Origin: JAUILA01 sp050289805
GTDB lineage: Bacteria > Bacteroidota > Bacteroidia > Cytophagales > Cyclobacteriaceae
Direction: 5' to 3'
DNA: 64,000 bases
Assembly: GCA_050289805.1 (NCBI GenBank)
Contig: JBNKGL010000002.1
Coordinates: 62,001-126,000, forward strand
Part shown: positions 51,687 to 60,600 of the stretch, piece by piece
Layout of the letters: each line of letters opens with the position of its first letter
Position numbering within the stretch: position 1 is the first letter of the stretch
Notes under the pieces: model-generated
Told to the model about the DNA's origin: nothing
Seen by the model: the letters and a program-made list of their open reading frames with translations, nothing else
Database searches by the model: none
Program-made: the position numbers and the translations under genes

Positions 51687-52853
51687 TTAAGGGTACAGCA
51701 GGTAACCTTTCCTCAGACTTTTAAACCTGTCCAGCGAAGGCTTCCATGATGATCGTATCCTGTCTTCAGAAACACCTTCCCTAATTTGCTTGCGAAGAGA
51801 AGCGGTTCCCGCCAGTTTTTCGAAATAATTATTGAAGAATTTGTCCTTGTCCGGAAACAGGTTGTAGTATTCAATCAAATATTTGAGGTCAAACCCTTCG
51901 ATCGCATTCTTGCTTGTGAACAGTGTGCCATAGCAGGTTTCATTCTCATAGGGTGGGTATTTGGCCATCCCTTCTATTGAAACGGGGGTGAATGAATACT
52001 CCATAGATGTGAGTTGCGGATGTCCGATCTGCTGAAAGGCAAGTGTAGTTCCTCTTCCGACAGATATGACCGTCCCTTCGAACAGACACAGCGACGGATA
52101 GAGCTGGATTGCCAGGTCATTGGGAAGGTTAGGTGAGGGCTTCACCGGAAGTGAATACGGCATATCATGCGAATAATTCATCATCGGAATCACTGTAAGA
52201 TCGCATTGGACCCCGCCGTTCATCCAGCCTTCTTTATTGATCATATTCGCCAGTTCACCCACGGTCATTCCGTGCAGGACGGGTATGGGTGTCATTCCTA
52301 CAAATGACATAAACTCCTCCTCCATTACCGGTCCGTCAACATATTTACCGTTGGGATTCGGGCGGTCCAGTACGATCATTCGCCTGTTCGATTCGGCGCA
52401 TGCTTCCATGACATACTGCATACTGCTGATGTAGGTATAGAAACGTACACCCACATCCTGGATATCGAAAATAACGACATCAATATCTTCCATCTGTTCC
52501 GGGGAAGGTTTCTTATTAGATCCGTAAAGAGAAATGATCGGAAGGCCCGTGCTTTTATCTCTGCCATCCGCGATGGATTCCCCTGCGTCAGCTGTTCCGC
52601 GGAAGCCATGTTCCGGTGCGAATACCTTCACAATATTGATTTTCCGTGCTAATAATGTATCAACAAGATGAACACCATTTATAAGTGAGGTATGATTCAC
52701 CAGGAGTGCAACACGTTTTCCCTCCAGTTCAGGAAGGTATAATTCCATCCTTTCAGCCCCCAGGCTCAATTCAACGGGGGATTCAGGACTCTGTGTTTGC
52801 GCACAGGAAAAATTCAATAGGAAAATAGCGAGGAAGATCGTAAGCCGGTTCAC
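51687..52853 (-). CDS. DUF1343/NamZ-like lipoprotein (probable exo-N-acetylmuramidase)
   Basis: Family to which the exo-beta-N-acetylmuramidase NamZ belongs, which releases MurNAc from peptidoglycan fragments. I prefer the GTG at 52853 (388 residues), giving a lipoprotein signal NRLTIFLAIFLLNFSC; an ATG at 52895 would lie upstream of the promoter box at 52883-52890. Family motifs are VFAPEHGFRGTADAGE, VVIFDIQDVGVRFYTYISS, VLDRPNPNG and FEGTVISVGRGTT. It probably works in the periplasm in wall recycling. It is divergent from the permease gene. Confidence 0.87.
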   Translation of the reverse strand: MNRLTIFLAIFLLNFSCAQTQSPESPVELSLGAERMELYLPELEGKRVALLVNHTSLINGVHLVDTLLARKINIVKVFAPEHGFRGTADAGESIADGRDKSTGLPIISLYGSNKKPSPEQMEDIDVVIFDIQDVGVRFYTYISSMQYVMEACAESNRRMIVLDRPNPNGKYVDGPVMEEEFMSFVGMTPIPVLHGMTVGELANMINKEGWMNGGVQCDLTVIPMMNYSHDMPYSLPVKPSPNLPNDLAIQLYPSLCLFEGTVISVGRGTTLAFQQIGHPQLTSMEYSFTPVSIEGMAKYPPYENETCYGTLFTSKNAIEGFDLKYLIEYYNLFPDKDKFFNNYFEKLAGTASLRKQIREGVSEDRIRSSWKPSLDRFKSLRKGYLLYP

Positions 52854-52883
52854 CAGATTTATGTTTATTTGTGACTTACGATC
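52836..52883 (-). promoter_or_regulatory. 9-bp inverted repeat around the DUF1343 gene start
   Basis: GATCGTAAG (52836-52844) and CTTACGATC (52875-52883) are perfect inverted arms 30 bases apart. The minus-strand promoter box TACTTTTG (52890-52883) abuts the right arm, so an mRNA starting there would carry both arms and hold the GTG start in the loop. An operator for the divergent pair is an alternative. Confidence 0.4.
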
Positions 52884-52890
52884 AAAAGTA
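52883..52890 (-). promoter_or_regulatory. promoter box of the DUF1343 gene
   Basis: Minus-strand TACTTTTG fully matches TAnnTTTG and gives a leader of about 26 bases to the GTG at 52853. Confidence 0.5.
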
Positions 52891-52899
52891 CGCATATTC

Positions 52900-54120
52900 T
52901 TGAACCTTCCTTATTTCATATCTAAAAGAATTACCGGTAGTGAAATGGGTGGATTTTCAGCCACCATTTATCGTATTGCTATTGCAAGTATTGGGGTGGG
53001 ACTCGCTGTGATGATCATTTCATTTCTTATCATGATCGGTTTTCAGAATACGGTAACCAATAAGATATATAATTTTAGTGCCCATATGATTGTTACTAAA
53101 TATACCAGTAACGATACATTTGAAGAAGCGCCGCTGTCGCTAAACAATGATCTGTACCAGAATTATAAATCCTATGATTTCATTGATCATGTTCAGGAAT
53201 ACAGCCATAAGGCGGGCCTGATCAAGACCGAAAATGAAGTTCTTGGTATCATTTTCAAGGGTGTCAGCTCGCGGTTTGATACGGTTCGCTTTGATCAGTC
53301 CCTGGTGGAAGGCAGGTTTATTAATTTTGATGACCCTTCCTACAGCAAGGAGGTTTTACTCAGCAGGGAAATAGCCAACAAACTAAACCTTTCACTGAAT
53401 GATGATGTAATTGTTCATTTTTTTCAGAATCCGCCCCGGGTCCGAAGACTTAAGATCGTAGGAATCTATGAAACGAATCTTTCGGAATACTATGACAATA
53501 AATTCATCATTGGCGATATACGACTAATTCAACGGCTGAATAACTGGCCCGACAGTGTTGCCGGAGGGATGGAAATTTTTGTGAAAAATGCGCAGGATAT
53601 GGATGCTGCAGAGGCACAGGTATTACGACTGATGAATTATGATATGGCGGTGCAGAAGGTGAGTGACAAATATATTCAGGTATTCGACTGGCTCCACCTC
53701 ATCAGCCGCCAGGTAAATATATTCCTCACCATTATTTTGCTGGTCGTTTGTGTAAATATGATCTCGATAATACTCATTCTGATCATGGAGCGTACGCAAA
53801 TGATCGGATTGCTCAAGGCTTTCGGATCTACCAACAGAATGGTAAGAAGGATATTCTCATACCACGGGATAGGAATAATTGCCAGGGGCCTACTGCTGGG
53901 GAATGTCCTGGGTCTCGGACTCTGCCTGATTCAATATTACTTTAAGGTAATTCCTCTAAATCCGAAAGACTACTATATGAGTTTTGTCCCGATTGGCTGG
54001 AACTGGCAGATTGTAGTATTCCTGAATTTCCTGACTTTGATCGTGGTCGCTTTGATCATCCTGATCCCTACACTCGCCATCAGCCGGGTGGAACCCATCA
54101 AGAGTATACGCTTCGACTAA
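52900..54120 (+). CDS. FtsX-like permease (LolC/LolE type)
   Basis: Type VII ABC-transporter permease related to the lipoprotein-releasing LolC/E. I favour the TTG at 52900, giving MNLPYFISKRITGSEMGG and 406 residues, which begins like family members; the ATG at 52861 would add 13 residues and overlap the divergent gene. One N-terminal helix (about 22-45), a periplasmic MacB-like domain (to about 265) and three C-terminal helices (about 270-400) are visible. No ATPase gene is adjacent. It overlaps the convergent pgk gene by 4 bases. Confidence 0.87.
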   Translation: MNLPYFISKRITGSEMGGFSATIYRIAIASIGVGLAVMIISFLIMIGFQNTVTNKIYNFSAHMIVTKYTSNDTFEEAPLSLNNDLYQNYKSYDFIDHVQEYSHKAGLIKTENEVLGIIFKGVSSRFDTVRFDQSLVEGRFINFDDPSYSKEVLLSREIANKLNLSLNDDVIVHFFQNPPRVRRLKIVGIYETNLSEYYDNKFIIGDIRLIQRLNNWPDSVAGGMEIFVKNAQDMDAAEAQVLRLMNYDMAVQKVSDKYIQVFDWLHLISRQVNIFLTIILLVVCVNMISIILILIMERTQMIGLLKAFGSTNRMVRRIFSYHGIGIIARGLLLGNVLGLGLCLIQYYFKVIPLNPKDYYMSFVPIGWNWQIVVFLNFLTLIVVALIILIPTLAISRVEPIKSIRFD

Positions 54121-55304
54121 TCCTCGAGGGCTGCGACACCAGGGAGCACCTTTCCTTCCATATATTCAAGAAGCGCACCGCCACCTGTGGATACATAGGA
54201 AACGTCATCTCCATAACCAAGATTATTGACTGCTGCGGCTGAGTCCCCGCCGCCAATGAGGCTGAAGCCGCCGTTTTTTGTCGCAGATACCACTGCCTCG
54301 GCAATGGCTTCGGTTCCGGCGGCAAATTTACTCATTTCGAAAACCCCCATGGGTCCGTTCCACAGGATGGTTTTACTGGATGAAATGATCTTTGAGAAGA
54401 CTTCCCTGGCCTGAGGGCCGATATCCAGACCCATCCAGCCATCAGGAATAGCGGTATTTAATGATACCTGGGTGTTCGCATCATTGCTGAAGGCATCTGC
54501 GATAACCGAATCTATCGGTAATTCCAGGTTAACACCCTTTTCTTTTGCTTTTTTAATGAGGTCCCTGGCAAGATCAACTTTATCTTCTTCTACAAGCGAA
54601 TTACCTATCTGGCCGCCAAGGGCCTTAAAAAAAGTGTAGGACATACCGCCACCAATAATGAGGTTATCCACCTTATCGAGTAATCGTTCAATGATCAGGA
54701 TTTTGTCTGATATTTTTGCGCCTCCCATTATGGCCGTATAAGGTCTTTCCACATTATCCAGAACCTTTTTGGCATTTTCAATTTCTGCAAGCATCACATA
54801 TCCGCAAACCTTGGTATCAAAAAATTGAGCAACAATACTTGTACTGGCGTGGGCTCTGTGCGCAGTGCCAAAGGCGTCATTTACATAAATGTCTCCATGA
54901 TGCGAAAGCTTTCGTGCGAAGTCTTCGTCGCCTGCGGTCTCTTCCTTGTAAAAGCGAAGGTTCTCCAACAGCAAAATTTCGCCTGGCTGCAAGGCTGCAG
55001 ACATGGCTTCGGCTTTTTCGCCGATACAGTCATCCGCAAATTTCACTTCGCCCCCGAAACGTTCGCTCAGATCCGGAACCAGGTGACGGAGGGAAAATTT
55101 ATCCTCCGGGCCAGATTTGGGCCTTCCCAGGTGTGACATTAACACGACTGACCCACCGTCATTCAGGATCTTTTTAATGGTCGGGACGGCAGCCCTGATC
55201 CTGGTGTCATCAGTAATTTCAAATTGATCATTCAGTGGCACATTAAAATCCACCCGGATTAATGCTCTCTTATTTTTGAAGTTAATGTCGTCTATAGATT
55301 TCAT
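54117..55304 (-). CDS. pgk: phosphoglycerate kinase
   Basis: Glycolytic enzyme forming ATP from 1,3-bisphosphoglycerate, 395 residues. Motifs are RVDFNVPLND, SHLGRPKSG (substrate basic patch), YVNDAFGTAHRAHAS, AIMGGAKISDKI, NGPMGVFE and SLIGGGDSAAAVN. Length is normal. It is preceded by a 96-base gap and probably monocistronic. Confidence 0.96.
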   Translation of the reverse strand: MKSIDDINFKNKRALIRVDFNVPLNDQFEITDDTRIRAAVPTIKKILNDGGSVVLMSHLGRPKSGPEDKFSLRHLVPDLSERFGGEVKFADDCIGEKAEAMSAALQPGEILLLENLRFYKEETAGDEDFARKLSHHGDIYVNDAFGTAHRAHASTSIVAQFFDTKVCGYVMLAEIENAKKVLDNVERPYTAIMGGAKISDKILIIERLLDKVDNLIIGGGMSYTFFKALGGQIGNSLVEEDKVDLARDLIKKAKEKGVNLELPIDSVIADAFSNDANTQVSLNTAIPDGWMGLDIGPQAREVFSKIISSSKTILWNGPMGVFEMSKFAAGTEAIAEAVVSATKNGGFSLIGGGDSAAAVNNLGYGDDVSYVSTGGGALLEYMEGKVLPGVAALED

Positions 55305-55373
55305 AGCAATTTTTTTGAGGACCTAAATATACGAATGACATGTGAACAATATGCATTTTGAATTTGCTAAGTT

Positions 55374-55387
55374 GACCGGTATCGGTC
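55374..55387 (-). terminator. small hairpin after the threonylcarbamoyl-AMP synthase gene
   Basis: GACCG and CGGTC pair around GTAT, 13 bases after the stop codon. There is no T-run, so termination here is uncertain. Confidence 0.3.
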
Positions 55388-55400
55388 GGGGAATTTATGA

Positions 55401-56360
55401 TTAATCCCCTGTTTCGGCGGATGCGCGCCTGAGTCGGTCGTTGATTGCCTTGCCAAGTCCTTCTTCCGGCACCATTTCAGCGATAATTTCCGTTACATCC
55501 AGGCTATCCAGTTCCCTCATATAACCAAAGAGATTCTTTGCCGCCGTCGTCAGGTTCCCGTCAGGTGCCAGGATGCGTTGCTGCGATGCCGGGATTGTAT
55601 CAATACTATTTGAATAAAGCAGGTACCCGGCCCGGGGATCCGGGATTCCTGTCTCTAGGGACGGCACAAGACGAAAAGGTTTACCCGGTGCATAGTGACT
55701 TTTAAGCATACCGGGTGCCTTGGGATTTGAACTTGAATGAGGCATGATGCGTACCGGGCCGATTACTTTTTCTATTTCATCAATACTCAATCCGCCCAAC
55801 CGGTAAACGGTTGGGAGATCATCCGGAAATCCTACAATCGTCGATTCAAGACCAACACGGGCCGCACCTCCATCAATGATGTAGTCAATCTTGTCTCCCA
55901 GCTGTTGGTTTACGTGCGCTGCAGTGGTCGGTGAAATATATCCGAAAGGATTCGCGCTGGGCGCAACCAGCGGGAAGGACAGGGATACCAGCAATTCAAG
56001 CGTAAGTGTATTATCGGGGACCCTAAGCGCTACATCCGGCATTCCTGAGGTGACGATGTCCGGAATACACGGGTCTTTTGGCAGCAAAAGTGTTAGCGGT
56101 CCCGGCCAGAAGTGTTCTGCCAGAATTTTTCCCTTGTCAGGGATCTCTGTGCAATATAGACTGGCTTTGTCGAGGGATGATACGTGTACAATGAGAGGAT
56201 CGAAAGATGGACGGTTCTTCACCTCAAAGATTTTTGTTACCGCTTCAGGGTCCAGGGCATTGCCGGCCAGGCCATATACCGTTTCAGTTGGTATGGCTAC
56301 CAACCCCCCGTTTGAGAGAATTGTACGCGCCTGATCGATATCGTTTCCGATGATTGCCAT
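55401..56360 (-). CDS. Sua5-type L-threonylcarbamoyladenylate synthase
   Basis: Makes threonylcarbamoyl-AMP for t6A modification of tRNAs reading ANN codons. The ATG at 56360 (MAIIGNDIDQA) gives 319 residues; five codons upstream another ATG exists, but it falls inside a likely promoter box (CAAATTTG, 56373-56380). The YrdC domain (to about 200) has LVAIPTETVYGLAGNA, KNRPSFDPLIVHV and LVAPSANPFG; the C-terminal Sua5 domain follows (about 235-315: LKSHYAPGKPF). It is the long (Sua5) form rather than the short TsaC form. Confidence 0.92.
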   Translation of the reverse strand: MAIIGNDIDQARTILSNGGLVAIPTETVYGLAGNALDPEAVTKIFEVKNRPSFDPLIVHVSSLDKASLYCTEIPDKGKILAEHFWPGPLTLLLPKDPCIPDIVTSGMPDVALRVPDNTLTLELLVSLSFPLVAPSANPFGYISPTTAAHVNQQLGDKIDYIIDGGAARVGLESTIVGFPDDLPTVYRLGGLSIDEIEKVIGPVRIMPHSSSNPKAPGMLKSHYAPGKPFRLVPSLETGIPDPRAGYLLYSNSIDTIPASQQRILAPDGNLTTAAKNLFGYMRELDSLDVTEIIAEMVPEEGLGKAINDRLRRASAETGD

Positions 56361-56493
56361 GGAAGTAGGGGGCAAATTTGATGATTTTTATTCAGAATGC
56401 GATATTCATATGGGTCGTATGGCCGTCATATTTGGAAGGGATGATAATTCGTTTAATTTTACGCAAGGACAATCATATAAAATTCGTCAACCT

Positions 56494-56655
56494 ATGAGTA
56501 ATAAAACAAGATCCGTATTGAAGGCGTTGGCTGTGATCCTGGTGATTCTGGCAGTTGTTATGCAACTGGAATTGATTATAATTCCTTCCCTTATTGCCTA
56601 TAAATTCTGGTTGGCAATTATTGGTTTCGCATTATTGCTTTTCGCTTCGCGCTGA
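56494..56655 (+). CDS. small two-helix membrane protein, function unknown
   Basis: 53 residues from the ATG at 56494: a basic start (MSNKTRSVLK) and two hydrophobic stretches (about 9-30 and 33-51) ending LLLFASR. The frame is open upstream to 56350, but that part overlaps the start region of the divergent synthase gene. The last 24 bases overlap the convergent Nudix gene. No family recognised; the clean membrane pattern suggests a real gene. Confidence 0.5.
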   Translation: MSNKTRSVLKALAVILVILAVVMQLELIIIPSLIAYKFWLAIIGFALLLFASR

Positions 56656-57201
56656 AGACCGTACTTTCCGGGCCATTCGAATGATCGATGGTTCATCACC
56701 GATTAACTTTTCCAGTGAATTCAGGGGAACCCATTCAACAGCATTGGATTCTGATGAAATAAGTATGGACTCAGCTGGATTGCCGGTGAACTTAAATCTG
56801 ATATCATAATGATAATGTTCGGGGTCTGATTTCCGCGCCGGGATCAGATGCACATCAATATCAAATATATTTTCATCACTCTGGAGTTTCTTCAGGCCTG
56901 TCTCTTCCAGCGCTTCCTGTTGTGCAACTTCAAATACATCCGTATTTCCGTCTGCATGTCCGCCAGGCTGAAGCCACCGGTTCAGTTTTTTATGATGAAC
57001 CAGGATGCAGGAGCGTTCGTCAGGACTTACGATCCATGCGGATCCGGTAATATGGCCCTCAACCACTGCCCGGTCAAAACATTGTGGTTCCCTGCTTATA
57101 AAAGAGATCATGTTTTGGACATGCATCGCCTCAGTTTCGTCCCACGGCTGGTAGGAGGAAAGGGCTTCAAGAAGATTGGACCTGCCCTCTAATTTACTCA
57201 A
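56632..57201 (-). CDS. Nudix hydrolase
   Basis: 189 residues with a Nudix fold: SAWIVSPDERSCILVHHKKLNRWLQPGGHAD leads into the box at about 80-102 (EVAQQEALEETGL). Compared with Gx5Ex7REUxEExGU, the first Glu is Thr and the Arg is Gln, while the metal-binding EE pair is kept. It resembles the group that hydrolyses small nucleoside-diphosphate derivatives. The substrate is unknown. Its start overlaps the end of the upstream small secreted protein gene by 8 bases. Confidence 0.82.
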   Translation of the reverse strand: MSKLEGRSNLLEALSSYQPWDETEAMHVQNMISFISREPQCFDRAVVEGHITGSAWIVSPDERSCILVHHKKLNRWLQPGGHADGNTDVFEVAQQEALEETGLKKLQSDENIFDIDVHLIPARKSDPEHYHYDIRFKFTGNPAESILISSESNAVEWVPLNSLEKLIGDEPSIIRMARKVRSSARSEKQ

Positions 57202-57550
57202 TGATAATCGTGACTTTATTCAGCTTTTTTTCTTCGAGCTTGTCGGTCATGACACCTGCGCCAATATTGTTTTTATCGCCTTTTTCTGCATTTACATAGT
57301 AAACACGGGCTTCCAGGTCTTTTATTTTTACCTGTCCTTTTTCATCGGTATAATAAATTTCAGTGGCCGGATTTGTTTCATTGCGATAATCTTCTTCAGA
57401 AACAAATAATCGAACAGATGCATTCTCAACAGGGTTGCCAAGCTCATTCAATACTGTGATCCGGATTGATGTATTAAACACCTGTGCCTGTGCAGTGGCT
57501 ACAGTTAAAATGAATAATATGAATGCGGCAAAAAAGTAGTTCTTTTTCAT
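57194..57550 (-). CDS. small secreted beta-sandwich protein
   Basis: 118 residues: signal peptide (1-22, ending AQAQ) followed by one carboxypeptidase-regulatory-like or Ig-like domain (IRITVLNELGNPVENASVRL ... DEKGQVKIKDLEARVYYV). No lipobox and no T9SS signal. Its function is unknown; such domains often bind surface polymers or act as small envelope subunits. It is cotranscribed with the Nudix gene by overlap. Confidence 0.7.
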   Translation of the reverse strand: MKKNYFFAAFILFILTVATAQAQVFNTSIRITVLNELGNPVENASVRLFVSEEDYRNETNPATEIYYTDEKGQVKIKDLEARVYYVNAEKGDKNNIGAGVMTDKLEEKKLNKVTIIIE

Positions 57551-57568
57551 AGTAATTAAGTCTTAATA

Positions 57569-57598
57569 CAAAGGTATCAATTGTCTGAGATTAGCAAA
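57569..57598 (-). promoter_or_regulatory. promoter of the small secreted protein-Nudix pair
   Basis: Minus-strand TTTG (57598-57595) and TACCTTTG (57576-57569) are separated by 18 bases; both elements are full matches. Predicted leader about 15 bases. Confidence 0.6.
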
Positions 57599-57609
57599 GT
57601 ATAAATTGA

Positions 57610-60600
57610 CTAACGGATCAGCAAAATAGCGCCACGTTCCTCCTGCAAACCCCTGCCGTCTTCATATATCGACTTATAAATAACACGATACGCATAGGTG
57701 CCGCCGGGAACCGGTTTGCCCGGATTGTTGTCATAGCCGCCATTCCATTCGAAATTAAGATCGGATGACTGGGCGATCATTTCTCCCCATCGATTGAAGA
57801 TGAATACCTGGAAATCATTTTCAGATACCAGGAACGGGTATACTTTCCAGACCTGATTTTCCTGTATGCTGCTGCCCGGCTTAAACGCATCCGGGGCATT
57901 GATCCGTGCCTGGCAATCAATGAGAACATTGATCGTAGCGCGTGTTACACATCCAAAAGCATTGGTAATTTCAATTTGTATGGGCCCTTCCTTATAGACA
58001 GTCAGCACATCACCATTCAGGCTGTAATCCGGTCCCATACCAACAATGGGGTTGCCTTGTTCATCGAAATATTCAAGAGAAAAATACGTAGCATTTCCAG
58101 GGTCAATCGTAGCAGACCTGTTTTCTTCTACAGGATCATCGGGACAAATCGAATAAGAGCGTTCAATTGTTGGTGGCAGAGGATCCGAATTAGCGAACGT
58201 AACGGGTACGGTTGCTGTCGTGGGACAAAGTCCGCCTGACTGATCCACTGTTTCAATAATCCAGTCTCCCTGGGCAAATACCCGAAGCTCTCCGTTGATT
58301 ATTTCATAATTGCCTGGTGCGGGATCCAGTACCCGAATGCCAGGAGCATTGGTCGTAATTGGTATCTGAGCTTCATTTACATCGCAAGCGATAACCTCTT
58401 CCGGAACATCAAGCGTTGCCAGGGGAGGTGTGCCGATGACAATATTTTCGATTGTATTCGTACAACCATCACCACCCAGTTCTGTCACCTCCATATTGTA
58501 TACACCTGCGAATAATCCGGTTGCATTGATGGTTTGAAGCCCATCTGCATTATCATAGGTGCCGGTAACAATGCCGTTATCGGAACCTTCGAGTCGTAAA
58601 ATATAATCAACAGGATATCCAACGGTGTATCCGGCATCCGGAATAATGCTTACCGAAACCTCACCATCATCCGCAGCACAGGTAGCATCTGTTGGCGTAG
58701 CGTCGAGGGTGAAGCGAACACCCATATCGGTGAGTACTGCAGAGGCCGCAGACTGACAACCAGTGATCGTGTTGATCACATAAATATTATAGGTTCCTGC
58801 CGGCAGGTTATCCACCACCTGATTTACAGGCCCGGGAATAGTATCGCTTACAAAGGCGATCGGACCCGACAATTCAAATGCATAAGACCCCGTAAGTTCA
58901 GGAATTGATACCGTAAACTGGCCATTGCTATTTCCGCAGGATGACGGATTAATGATATTATTAATATTTACGACGGGTTCGCCAAAAATTTCGAATGTCG
59001 CAAATGCCGGCAATGGCATACTTTCAACAATCTGGCAATCCGGAATTACATCCACTCTCACGGTGTATATTCCAGGGTTCATGGTTGAAAACTCATATGT
59101 TTCTCCTGTACCGGATGATACCAGGACGCTGTCTGAATCGTAGATATTCCAGCGATATGTTTCCAGGCTTTGCGTATTGATCACATTGAATTCCAGGGTT
59201 TCACCAATACAGCCCGACATAACTTCCGCCCCGATTTCCTGGGGCGAGGTAACATACTGACTCGCAAAATTTGGCAATCCCAGTAAACTCCTGGTGAAAC
59301 CACCGTCTACGAGGTTTTCTCCCAGTCCAAAGCCATCGAGCAAATACCCGGCATCCTGGATTGGCACGGTGGTCATATCGGCATTGGGATTCGTAATAGT
59401 CGCCAGGTTTGCAGATCCGTCGCGGGCGATATAGATCTGGCCGTCTGGTCCCAGTTGCATGGCACCCAGGTCTGCAGATGCTTCACTGGCCACAAGATTT
59501 CGGGAATTCCTGATGAATGATGGATCTGTTTCATTGCCTGCGACCGTTGTGCTATCGATCTGCCAGCGATAAACCTTGCTTGGTCCACCGGGAGTGCGGA
59601 TTGTTGCAAATACCTTCCTGTAATCAGAGCTGAATTCAATACCATACACCTGACCGGTCTCATTACCAAAATCAAGTCTCAGCGGATTTGAAATTTCGCC
59701 CGAGGTATTATCAAAATCAAATAATTCCACATAGTTCTCGGTATTGGACTGTGAAACACCCACGGCAAGTTTTCCGGTAGGTGCGAGTTTCATGTACCCC
59801 TGGGCCGTAGAGCTAGTTGCTGAATTATGAACAGACCCAACGTTGCTGACGATAGCCGCTCCTATACCCTGGGCATTTACCGGGTAGGCCCTGAAATTAC
59901 TGTTACCCCATTCGTGAACGACTACCCAATTTTGATTTCCTGTAATTCGTTCTGTGTTGGGGCTGTAAAGTTTGGTAATGATGATATCATCATTTGTATC
60001 GCGGATCAGATCGCCAAGTCCATCGCGCTGCTTGAGATCAAAAACAACATAATTCAGTTCATAGGAGCTGTTTCCACTGGGATCATATACCTGACGTGCC
60101 AGGAATATATAAAACAGCGTGGCATCATTGGGGAAATCCATTATGAACACCGACTGAGTTGCATTCTTACTTCCACCAATGTCAGTTGCAACCAGTTGAC
60201 CAAGCCGGTCGTACAGGTCGACGCCATCACTATAAAACAGGGGCTGACCATTATCATCACAGAAAATAGCACAGCCTTCAGGAGCGATCAGCTGATTTCC
60301 TCCGAACAGGTCATCCGGGTCACCAAAAGGTATCGGTCTGGCAGGCCCGGGATTATTTACATCAACGATGGGATTAAAGTCAATTCCAGCGTGTTCCCCG
60401 AAATACCAAATAAAGGCGCGCTGCTGGATCGCCCTGTATTCAACCACTCGTAATGACTGGTATGCCACACAGCCCGTTGTCGGATCTGTGGCGGTAACAT
60501 AATAATTTCCTGCAGAATCAATGGTGGTTGTCGCGTCATCGATCAGTTGGTTTGACCATCTGAAAGTGGGTTGAGGTCCTTGTCCGCCACCTGACGATTG

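Noticed and set aside
59827..60453. 208-residue open frame antisense to the giant T9SS gene
   Set aside because: It is within a protein with clear domain structure on the other strand and shows no motif of its own.
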